DNA of 64,000 nt from Macrocystis pyrifera (taxonomy: Eukaryota > Sar > Phaeophyceae > Laminariales > Laminariaceae): positions 17,016,128 through 17,080,127 of the forward strand of contig JASSKH010000005.1 in assembly GCA_031763025.1 (NCBI GenBank). The letters run 5' to 3'. Within the stretch, counting starts at the first letter, position 1, and each line of letters begins with the position of its first letter. Below are positions 35,825-48,519 of the stretch, piece by piece. A program made the translations under genes and the position numbers. Under the pieces are notes generated by a model that searched no databases, was not told where the DNA came from, and saw only the letters and a program-made list of their open reading frames with translations.

Positions 35825-38800
35825 CGGAAAATGTATTTTTTTTATATTGAAAAAACCCGTCAGCTGTGAGATCGAGGGTTTCGCTGCGTATATGCATACG
35901 TATGGTACTTCGATCGCGCTTACTACTGGTTTTATATGGCCTCATGATGGTATATTTCTTATTTAAGGGGAAAAGAAAATAGGTATGTATGTACTATCTA
36001 CGGCCAGGAGACGGTGGTGCAAGGGTGTACGAAAAAAAGCAAAAAAAATCTGAAAAAAAACACCGTCTCGCAAGAGGGGCAAATCTGTTTTCTTCACTGT
36101 GACCGACGGAATACTCACGCCTCCCTACCGACGTACTATTAATAGTGCCACGCTGGACGGAAATAAAAGTACCATCAAGACACATAAAAATGGGTCTTGC
36201 GGATGCCCAAAAAAATAAAATCGAGCAGAAAGTGCAAAACGCTACCAGTATGTACGCACGTATAACATGCCGTGATCTACCCACGTGCGGTGATCTATAT
36301 ATGCGCGTGCTCGCTACGCGAAACACGACTCTGTTTCGGATACTACCTGGTACCTGGTATCAAATAGCTGTACGGTACCTTATGTAATCGTTCCCGCGAT
36401 TTTGCAGCACGCTTTGGTCTATGCCCTTCTTGTTGAACGGCTTCTGGTCGCCGTACCCTGTGAAGAGTCGGTCCACTACCTCTTCCATCCCCTCCGTCAC
36501 CAGGCCGAGGGGGGTTTCCCAAGGGGCATTGGGGCTACCCAAGTGAGGCAGATCTGCGAACGTGATGAAGAGCTGGGGAGGAAAACATCGCAAGTCGGGG
36601 GGGGGGGGGGGGGGAGTCTACTCGATATCATGCATGGCCGGGGGCGTGAAAGAGAAAGAAAGAGAGAGACAGGCTTCGCTTTCTTCGCTGGGTGCAAAAG
36701 TGCAAATATCATCGATCCAAGAGCTCTTATACCGCGTCTGTGTCCGAGGCTTTCACGTTGACCGCCGCCCGCATGCTAGAGCTTGAAGCTTGCAAAGCAT
36801 CGATCCACAAGCCACCGCGGCCATGAAAGGACTTCCGCTTTCTTCGCTTACAAGCTTGCGCACGTCGGACAGCTCATGATCTAGGTCATCGATTCTCACG
36901 TCATGATCAAGGTAGTTCAAGGCAGATCTGTTCCCGATCTTGTATGATCTCTATGATTTAGCTCATGTTGCCGGGCGGGACAAGTACAATCAGCACGATC
37001 TACAGTAGCACATGTTTCCTGGGTGTGATCTATCTGCCCTATAAGGCAGATCCTGCACAACCTCTCACAACGGCAAGATGAGGAAACAGATGATCTATCT
37101 GTAGATAGATCAGATCAGATAGATCATGATCTGTCTGTCCAAGCTGTGCGCAAGTTTGCAAACCATCGATGCAAACAGCCACCGGCCAGAGGGGAGCGTC
37201 GACGCTGTTTTTTTGCCGTTCGCGACAACGGACGAAAAAAACTAACGAGGCGCGTCTCCTAGAAGGGAATGGGCGCTTCTGCCAAAATTTCGTCGTAAAA
37301 ACCAAGAAAATAGGCAGCGCTGTCGATCGTCCGTACCTTGCTAGTACTGCTGTACTGCTGAGCCGGGAGCTAAGGCCCGGGACAGCCCATTCCTACCTCT
37401 ACCCCCAACCCTATAAGAACCGCACCGTGTAACCTATGAACCTAACCCTGACCTTCTCCACCCGCCGGAGGCTATATATGACTGCTGGAGCATGCGTTGA
37501 GGAATTCCATCATCCATGATGGCAGTGATAAATATATCATATAGCGCAATACTCACACAAACCGAGGGGCCCGAAACTAAAAATAAATACATGAAACGAT
37601 GGCGCTGGAGAGCATTGTTCATCCGCCATCCCTGGGAGGCTCGGCGCGCCACAAATCGAACGCGCGCTCGAGATCCCTTGACCGTGTGCAACGCCCAAAC
37701 AACTTCAAGCCGATACCAAGCAAAACACAAAATGGCGTATATTCATACATCAAACGGACCCTGGACAATAGACAATACTCCAATAGTCTATTAATAGCTT
37801 CCTATTGCAAATGACTGTCTATTGTGGTCCCTAATTCCAGTTAATTGAAAGGCGTCGAGCTCTATTTTCCAGACAATTTCTATTAAGTGACCCCTACCTG
37901 ACCCTATTGTCCAGACAATTTCATTTTATAGGTAGTCTCCGTAATCAATGGTCCGGACAATTCCAATTAATGGACTTTCTCCTAAATAAATTGTCCGGCC
38001 AATTCCAATTGACAGACTGTCTCCTGAATCAATTGTCTCGACAATTCCAATTGATAGTCGGCCCCCCGAAATAGATGTCCGAACAATTTCAATTAGTAGA
38101 CTGACGCCAAAAGTATTTGTCCCGACAACTGCAATTAATAGACAGTCTCCCAGATCAATTCCTATTTATACAGTCTCCAAAATCAATTGTCTGGACAATT
38201 TCAATTAGCAGACTGGTTTCTAAATCAATTGTCCGGGCAATTCCAATTAATAGACGGTATACAAAATCAATTATCCCGACAATTTCGACTAATACGAAAT
38301 CTCCAAAACTACTCCAGACAATGCCATCATTGGTGGGCAGTCTCCTAAATTAACTGCCCTTACATTTCAAAACAACAGTGCATACGGATTGCTTTGTTAA
38401 GTGAAAAGTTTTTTTAATGATTTACATCTGAGCACATGGACTTAGCGGTATCAAAACTTCCTACTTGCGGACATGAAATACAAAGCTAACGTTGAGGTGT
38501 CCCGCCCTTTTCTGCTTATGCCTTGGACAATAGACCTATTGATAGATTATTGCCCCTACAGCAGAGTCACGAAGTTGTCTATTAATTGGAAATGTCCGGG
38601 CAAGTGATGTCATAGATTGTCTAGCAATTGAAATTGTTTCGACAATTGATCTTGGATACTGTCTAACAATTGGATTTATTCGGACAATTGATATCGGGCA
38701 CTGTTTAACAATTGGAATTGTCCGGACAAATAATTTTGGAGGCTCTCTATCAATTGAAGTTGCCCTGACAATTGATTTCAGAGACTGTCCATTAATTGGA

Positions 38801-41800
38801 ATTGTCTGAACAATTGATGTTTGGTGCAATTGGAATTGTCCAGACAAATGAGCTCGGAGACTGCATATCAATTGAAATTGTGCTGGCAAATGATTTCACA
38901 GGCTGTCTATTGATTGGAATTGCTTTAACGATAGATTTCGGGTGATTTACACGAATTGGACTTGTCGGGGCAACTGCTTTGAGATACCGTCTATTAATTG
39001 GAATTGTCCGGACAATGGGATTCGGAAGCGATCTACTAATTGGAATTGTCATGACTATCGAGTTTAAGAGGGCTCTGTTATTTGAAAGCTGGCAGCTACT
39101 TGAAGAACTACATTTGATTTGGTCAGTACACAACAGTACCACCATGCTAGTATTGCCTCTACAACAGGATCGGGAACTTCCCTCAATACGCATTCATTCG
39201 TAAGGTCCTTTATTGTGCCATATTACAAGTAGTACCAATTCAATGGGGAGTGTCTATCATAATACAATTAACTACTGTAGGTACACGGCCATGACATTTA
39301 TCGAGCAAGTGATTTCTTGCGCGGCATGTGAAGTGAATTGTGCGGACAGCTCCAACAACTTTCCAGTCGCCGAAGTCCGTTTGGACAATTCTATTTAATT
39401 GACAGCACCCGAAATCAATTGTGCGGACAATTTCAGTTAATAAGCAGCAGCCGAAATCAAATGTTCAGACAAATCCAATTAATAGACAGCTCCCGAAATC
39501 AATTGTCTGAACAATTTCAGTTAGTGGACAACACCCGAAATCAGTTGTCTGGACAATTCCAATTATTGGATAGCACCCGAAATCAATTTGCTGAATAATT
39601 CCAATTAATTGGCAGTCTCCGCAACCAATTGTTTGGACAATTCCAATTCATAGACAACACTCGAAACCTATTGCTCACACAATTCCGATTAGTAGACGGT
39701 ATTCGAAACCAATTGCCTGGACAATTCCAATTCATAGACAATCGCCGAAAACAATTGCCTGGCCAATTTCAATTAATGGGCAATCGCCGAAATCAATTGA
39801 ATTGACAATTTCAATTAATAGACAGTCACCAAAAACAATTGTCGAGACAAATCCAATTAACACACATCCTCCTGAATCAATTGAAGACACAATAGACTAT
39901 TGAAATAGTAATTGTCCAGGGTGTGCAAACGTCACAAATTTACGCATCCACCATCCACCCTCTGCAAGCGTTGGCGTTTGCTCGCTCAAGACCCCCGACA
40001 CACCGTCCGCATCAATTCGACACTGCTATCCACAAGCAAGAAAATCCGCCTCAAAGGCGGTTTTAGGTACGACGCAGCTCAACCTTCATGCCACTCGCCC
40101 AACACCTCACGGCGCTTCGTGCTCGGTGCAAGCAATGTCTGCCTGGTCGGTGAAAACCCGACGGACTTCATTCCTGCATTGTATAGGGATGCCAGGGTCC
40201 ATGGTCATACGACTACGGCCATTGCATGGGATGAGTACACCCCCCCCCTCATCTCCTTCTCGTCCCCTTCCTCCCCCGATTCAGAGGAAAAGGAGTGAAC
40301 AAAAACTTCATAGGAGGAGTCAAAAGGGGATGACTACGTAATACGGAATTCACCTGAGTTCCACGTGAGTTGGGCCCGCTCCCAGCGAAGCTCAGCGTCC
40401 CTCTGTTGCGGTTAGGTTGGAAAAAAAAAATCGGAGAAAAAAAAATGCGGGCATCAGGGAGTGCGAGAGGCGGATACAGTTACAGCAGTACCACTCGGCT
40501 CTGACTTAAGGAAATGGTTGGATGACGATGCTTTGGGTTTACACTATTACGGGGGACCATAGTTAACAGGACCTATGGTGCACACAAACACCCATATATT
40601 TCCATAATTTTACCAACAATATTCGGTCCTACATACTATGGCCCCCCGTAATAGTGGTCTCTGTAGTGCCGGTTGACTAGTGCCGGCTGCCTGCTATAAT
40701 AATATAGTGCCTGTGAAATAGCTTGGCACAGACGGGATAAACGAGTGTGGGAGTGCCCTATCAATAGTGCCGGTGGTCGGCTGACGCATACGATACCGGC
40801 AGTATAGAGGGACCATTACTGCACTGATACTTTGGCCGACCCCATCAATCAATTCGACACTACTTGTCATCCATATGCAAAAAAACTCCGCCTCACAGGC
40901 GGTTCTCAGTGGGATGCAGCCCGTCCTTCACGCGAACTGTCGAACACCTCACGTTTCGCTTCGCGCTTGGTGCAAGCATTGCCAGCCTGGTCGGTGAAAC
41001 CCCCACGTGATCCGTGCCGGCATTGTAGGGATGCGAGGGTCTACGGTCAAACGACCGCGGCCATCGCATGGCATGAGTTCACCCCCCCCCCCCCCCTGAT
41101 CCCTACCACGCCTCATAGCCGTAGTACAAGAACACACGTGCAGCACACATGTTAATATTTTTATGCAGTAGGGGTCCTCCACAAGGCGGTCTGAGAAAGC
41201 CGGTATCCCGAAAGCAGGTATCCCGATAGAAGGCGGTCAAAACATCTGGCGCGACTGGAGAATTGCCTTCATAACCTGGAATGAACAAGGCGGCCTCCTG
41301 CAATAGAGTCGGTCGTACTGATCTGGCACCCCACCGCCTTACTGGGGGACGGACCCCTACTGCTGTACTTGGCAAAAATAGAATAATAGGATACTGCCAG
41401 CGTACCTGCGTGTCCTTTTGACGCCCAGTACAATTAACAGCGAAAAAAAATGACTCTTGTCGAAACCCCGAACCCTCTCCCCATATCAGTGTGAGCACGC
41501 AGCAGCACGAGTACGAGCATCACGATTTCATGATCGTCATACCGTACAGCTGTAGTTACGAGTACTGTAATACAAGTCATAAGACTCACACGAAGTGCTC
41601 GAAACGTGACTCAAGCTACAAAAAAATCGGCATCATCCCCTAGCCCACCAGCAAAGGCGAAGGGCTGCCCTCTGTAGCCGTCATTTTGTTGTCATATTTT
41701 CACTTTTTCCCACCTCGTAAATATCAAATAGTACCAGGATACTCGGAAGTATGTGAAAGTATCAGGGTATATGGTAGTCCTCGAGTACCAGGAAAACAAG

Positions 41801-44800
41801 AGTATACTACCTGGGTACATGATGGGCATAGTACTCGAGTATGTGAGAATACCAGGGTATAAGGTCGTACCAATCTGGCCAGAATTGTAAGGTCCGTTTA
41901 GACATTAATATGAAGACCAAGCGGTTCTTACATTCACACCCAGAGTGGTATGTCGTACCGGGGTGAAAAGGGTTTCGTATTACATACAGCATGCATGAAC
42001 ACGAAACAAGCTTGTTGCACGGTTGGATGGTGGACATCCGAGTTATGTGTGCATGCAGTCGTGGTCTCGATATATTTTTAAAGCGGTCCATAGTCCATAC
42101 CTGGTAGTTGTGAATGAAACAACCCGCTTTTCGGGGAACCCTCGCTCATGCGATCTATCGGACAACACCGCCATTTGGGAGGCCTCATTAGCAGTGTCGC
42201 CCGCTGTACTATCGGGAATAAGCGCTACGATTGCTGAACAACGCCAGTCTTTATCTTTATCATCAGGCTCTTGATAGGGCCATGCGCGCTACCGGTATAT
42301 TATTGTTGGAGCACGAGGTACGAGGTACTGAGTAGTGCAGGAGGAGTACAGTCCGTTCGTACATGCATGCGTGCAGCGTGTATAACTCAAAACAAAGAGA
42401 GCTCGCCGGAAATATATTGACCAGTTGGTATTCATATTAATGTTTAAACGCTCCAGATACTTACAATCAGAAGGGTACGCAAAAACGCTCCCGGTAACTG
42501 GGAGTAAAGAAAAAATATTTTGAGAGAAAATAGTGCACGTGCTTCACGTACTCGCAAATAGCCGCACAAAATAAACCCAAAACACTGGCAGTATATCGGG
42601 AGTTGATACTGCCAGTACTCGCAGTGTTTCCGGGTTCAATACTCCGGATGTTCGTGAGTACTGCACGTATTCCGAACGTGTGTACTGCTGGTATATATAC
42701 TATCGGGGTTCTGTACTGATCGTACTGATCGTACTTTTCGAGGTCAGCACTCGCAGTATTAAGGTCTCCGATATCGCTCATACTCCCAGTACTCCCAGTA
42801 TTCAGGCCGCCAGAACGAGTACAGCAACACCCTTTCCACTCGGAGTACGAAAGCTACTCGATACTCCGAGCTCGGGGTATGAAGTATACAGGGGCTATCT
42901 GTGCAGATACGTACAACCTTCGTATGCCGAGTATCGTTTTCGCCCGGGAGAAGGTCTTTCCGCCGCTATTCCAACCGCGAGAACGGTTACTGTGGGACGG
43001 ACCCGTGGTTATCTCGCTATGTCGGGGGTGGAAGTGGTGGCAATCGATTTCAGAACCCCTTCAACGGGTTTCGTTATTCACGGAACCGCTGTACTCGTAA
43101 CACCGGAGCTACGACTCTCTACATACCTTGAAATAGCTCTACTCACTCACGACAGCCGTCCATGTAAAATGAAATGAGACGGAACGGTTTTTTCAGCCGA
43201 TAATCCGCAATAGAAATACCACCGAATCTACCAGATTTCCGGTTCAGAACGACGAAAAAATAGGACAAATAGGCTAATTGCGAAGAATTTGGTCGGAACC
43301 AACTAACTCGGTCGGGTTTCTTGTAGTGTTTTTTTTTCCCTATGCTTCTAATAATAGCAATACCAACCCACGAAAAAACAGGATTATCCTGAAGGCTGTG
43401 GAACACAAGTGGTCAAAACGACGTTTTTAACCGAATCCTTCTTGGGTTGGGTCAAGTCTGCGGGTTGGCTTCGCTCTGCGGGCCTTCGGATTCACCTGTT
43501 GAACCAACAACCTCACGTTTGGTTTCAAGTGTTTTTATCAACCAACCGAAGAGGACAATAGCAAACACCCTAAGAACAATCCAACAGTAACTTCTTGCTT
43601 TCTTTTTCGGGCATGGAGTGAGGATCGAAGCAATGGCGTCACCTCCTGCGGCGAGCGGTGGTATTGTACCCTTCCGTCGCGAGTAGGAGTTTTGAGTGTC
43701 GCGTACTTCCTGCTGCGCCGACAGTCAAAGTGAACTACACGGACAACGAAAATGAACAAGGCGTGTTTATCCTCTCAAGACTGACGCTTTTATGATTGGG
43801 CGGGTGGGTGGTAACTTGCACGAGTTCAATCTTCTTTCTGTCTTTTCGTGAGGAAGCTTGAGTTCACATTTACGTGGGACCATAGTAAATAGGACCTACG
43901 GTACACACAAAAACCTATATAATTACCTACTTTTACTAACAATATTTTGTCTTGTTTACTGTGGTCCCCCGTAATAGTTGTGAGCTCCAGTGGGGTGAAC
44001 TCGACACGACAACGCCTCCTAGGTGGCACAGGGGGCGACGTTTCTCTGGGATCGTTCCTTTCCCTGTGTCCGGATAAAAACCAGCATAGCATTCGTCCCC
44101 GTTGTTGTTCCGACGAAGTGTGGGTCGATACAATGGCACCACCCCCTGCGCCCTGTACCGCCAACCCTCCCTCACTTCCTGCGGTCGTTCCCCGAACAGC
44201 GTCCTTCAGCGCATCTTTAGGCCATGCATAGTCTCGAGAAGCGAGCGTTCTCATTCATTTAAACCTGCCCTAGGGCGCGGGTATCACCAAAAAAAAAAAA
44301 AGTTTTCAAAGACTCTCCACACACCCGCCCAATGACCGATGTTGACTCAACAAAAACGAAAGGTGCAACCCGACGAACTGACAGCACGTATCTCCAGAGC
44401 CCCTTGATAGCTGGTACATCGCGAGTCACTTATTACGGAGGACCATAGTAAATAGGACCAAATATTGTTAGTAAAAATAGGTAAATATATAGGTTTTTAT
44501 GTACAACATAGGTCCTATTAACAATAGACCCCTGTAATAGTAAGACGCCAATGGTATCCCGACGACATCGGCTTCCATACTCTCATGACGGGGGTCCATA
44601 GTTAACGGGACCAAATTTTGTTAGTAAAAATAGGTAAATATATAGGTTTTCATGTATACCATAGGTCCTATTAAATATGTACCCCCGTAGTAGGACTGCA
44701 GTCCCGTTTCAGGGACAAACTTACTTAAAAGCTATTACGGGGGGCCATAGTAAATAGGACCTAAGGTACACACAAAAATTATATATTTCCATATTTTTAC

Positions 44801-47800
44801 CAACAAAATTTGGTCCTATTTACTATGGTCCCCCGTAATAGGTGGTTTGTGCCCAAAGCGGGACTGCAGTCCTACTGTAAAGGGGTCAACTACTTAGAAT
44901 TTGACTGGTTTGTGCCCAAAACGGGACTGCAGTCCTACTGCTGTGGAGGGGTTAGCTATTACCGGGGGCCTTATCACGGGGGGTCCATAGTTAAAAGGAC
45001 CTACGGCATACATAAAATCCTATATATTTACCTTTTTTTATTAACAATATTTGGTCCTATTTACTATGGTCCCCCGTACTAGTAAATAGGACCTATGGTA
45101 AGACACAAAAACCTACCAGATATACATTTACCTATTTCTACGAACAATTGGTTGGTCCTATTTACTATGCCCCCCCGCAATAGTTACAATTGGACTGCTG
45201 TGTGTTCGTTCGTGACAAAAACGGGACTGCAGTCCTACTGCTGTGGAGGGGTCAACTACTGCTGTAGTTATAATTTATTAATAGGTGGTTTGTCCCCAAA
45301 ACGATACTGCAGTCCTACTGACTGTAAAGGGGTTAACTACGTAGAATTTGACCGTAGTACTGCTGTACTCCCGTTTTGGGCACAAACCACTCTAATTCCA
45401 AGTAGTTTGTCCCCAAAACGGGACTGCAGTACTAAAAGGGTTAATGAGCTCGGTCAGTCCCAGTGACAGTTTGTCCAAGAAGAGTTACCCCTGTTAATAT
45501 CATTCTTGCCGAAGTCCCTATTCCTCCTTTTTTGTTGTTAATACGGGGAACCATAGTAAATAGGACCAAATATTGTTAGTAAAAATAGGAAAATATTTAG
45601 TTTTTCGTGTGTACCCTAGGTCCTATTTACTATGGTCTCCCGTATTAGCTGTCAATCGTGTACTCTTTCGTTCGACGAACCATCGGCTTGTTTCCCGGGT
45701 GACGTTACTCTGGGATCGTTGATGTCCCACTTCCGGATGATCCCGAAGTTTCGCACCAGAAAAAAATAAAACCGATAAACTACATTTTGGCTTTTGGCTT
45801 CCCTCAAACACGCGCAGTGTATACAACAATGCGCACCTTGGACAGATCATGCAGATCATTCCCACTTCATGATCTAGATCCTTCAGGGCAGCTATATTCC
45901 TGATGTGTGTGTATTGCATGATCTACAGTACTCGTAGCTCGTGTTGCCAGGTGGGAGCCACATAACCTGCGTGATCTACTCGTAGCACATATTTCCTGTG
46001 CTGGATCTATACTATTGTACACAGATTGTGCACAACATCTCATAACGGCAGGGTAGGATCTAGATGATCTATCTGTAGATGATCTATCTGTAGATGATCT
46101 AGTAAATAATCAATCTGTAGATTGCTAGATGGTCTAGATGAGCTATCGGTACATCATCTAGATGATCTATCCATACATGATTTAGATGATCTGCCTGTCC
46201 GACGTGTGCAACAGTCAGTTTTAACCCTTGTTTAGGACTGAAGTCCCATTTTGGGGACAAACCACTCAAATTACAAGTAGTTTGTCCCCAAGCCGAGACT
46301 GCGGTCCTAAAAGGGTCAACATGGGTTCCCTCACCTTTTGAACGGTATTCCCAGCGTGGGATCATCCGGGATGCTGCCCTGTTCTCGCCAGTGAGCTTTC
46401 TTCGGCGAAGACGCTTCCGGCTGAATGCCGAACTGCACGAGAAAGTTCTTGACGCACCGAAAAAAGGCCACGTCCGTGAAGAAGTCGTCCTCCACCAAAT
46501 TCACATACCGCTCCGCACCATAGGGAGACCAAGCGTGATACACCTGACAAAGAAAAAAAAAGTAGGGTTTCGTTACAAAGATGCCGGTAGTACAAGCGAC
46601 AACCCCGCTACAACTCTTGTACCCACGCCCTTTTTTCCAAAGACTACTTGGAATTGGTGGGGGGGCATTTTTGCAGGTACATGAGAAGGGTCAAACCTTC
46701 AGAGATCCTGTACACACGTTTTTGAGGGGAAAAAATAATTGGAGCTAGTGTGGGGCCACTTTTGCAGTGACAAAAAAAAATACAAATCTGACACTCAAAA
46801 TGGAACCGCATAGGAAACATCCTGTCGAAATCGAACCGCATAGGATCGAAATCGAACCGCGTAGGATCGAAATCGAACCGCATAGGATACAGCCTGAGGC
46901 TGTTTCCTATGCGGTTCAGATTTTGAGCTTCAGATTTTGAACTCGATCGCATTTTCAGCTGTGCAGTTCGCAGATCGCAAACAGTCTTCCTATGCCGAAA
47001 AATCGGATTTATTGTGTGTGCAGAGATTCGAGTAAACGCCGAGACCAACTGCTGTTGTTTTGGTCTGTGGTCTGGCGCCGCGAAGAGACGCGCCGAGTAC
47101 ACTGCACTGCGCGTAGGACCCAAGCGTCCGAGCCCATGCTGACCGCCTCCGGTCTGGCGGCGAAGAGACATGCCGAGCGCGTTACGTAGAGTCCTGTCTT
47201 GGTATTTTGTATTTCACAATGTGACTGACTGTTGTTGCTGCTTTAGTCTACGAGTACGTACCCACGGAGAGGTACGCGCCGAGTGCGCTTCTCTTGATCG
47301 TCGGATTTTAGACCAAAAATCTGAGAGACGACGTGGGCGATCGGATTCCCAAATCGATTTTTTTCCGGTCAGACTTCGCGTATTCGGACTGCACAACCAG
47401 AGGCTTCCATTTTTGGGGTCGAAAAATACAAATCTGAAATCTGAAACTCGAAATCGACCCGCATACAGTACACACCTGGGAAACAGGCTCATACACCCCC
47501 CCCATCCAAAATATATATATTTATATTGACCTAGTACGTTATGTTTCCCCCTTGCATCATGCGGTCATGTGGATCATGTGGACTAGGGTTGAAAATAACG
47601 AACGTACGTACGAGTTCCGTTCTTTTTTGCCCGAAGGTGGAATAATATTCTTATGCATTTTCCTGGGACCAGCTGGAACAGGGAAGTCTTTCATAATAGA
47701 ATACCGGTTACTCGTATCTGGCAGTGCTGTAAATACCTGGAACCTGGTATATACGAAAATGAGAAATACAACCAAGCACTCTCGGGTTGTTGTCTATTCT

Positions 47801-48488
47801 TCACGTTCATCATCCAAAGGTTGGTATTTTACCTTCGGAATACTACTATTAATATTCATATTACGGGGGGCCACGTGGGTGGTGTCCAAGGGAATGGGGG
47901 GAGGAGGGGCAACAAGAGGAGTAGCAGAAAACCCGACCAAGGGAATGCGGAGAGGGGGGGGGAAGAGGAGTACAAGGGAAACTGCAGTGGACGAAAGTAG
48001 GAAGGAGATGGCAGATAGGGTAGCCAGGTACCGGGCAGACTAAGAAGTAGAACATACCTATACTACTCGTACCACCAACTGGTGCAGCTGGTTCGAACGT
48101 GGTCTTCCTTTGTCTTCCTGTTGTTTTTGTTTATTTTCATTTCATTTTATTTTCTTTGCGGTGACCCTATGTGATTTTCATTTCTCTTCCTTTCTCCGAT
48201 TGATAAGCCTTATTGAAGGAGTCGTGTGGCGTGGGTGGATGACGAGCCTGCTTTGCCTGTTTCGTACTGTCTGACGCCGAGGGGCCGGGCATAGTTGACG
48301 AACGCTGGACGATGGTGGCAGACAGGGTAGCAAGGTACCAGGCGGGCCAGCAGGGAGACCCTGGCTGTGCTACTCGTACCATAAACTGCTGCCGCCACCT
48401 GGAGCATGCCTTGTGCTTTGTTTGGTTTGCCTGTTATTTTTTCCCTTGGTTCTTAGTCCTACTCTGTTGACGACTATTAATAGTAGTG

Positions 48489-48519
<31 letters not shown>

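Noticed and set aside
42680-43177. 165-codon plus frame
   Set aside because: Sits in TACTCGCAGTACT-rich repeat-like DNA, is low in complexity in parts and has no domain.
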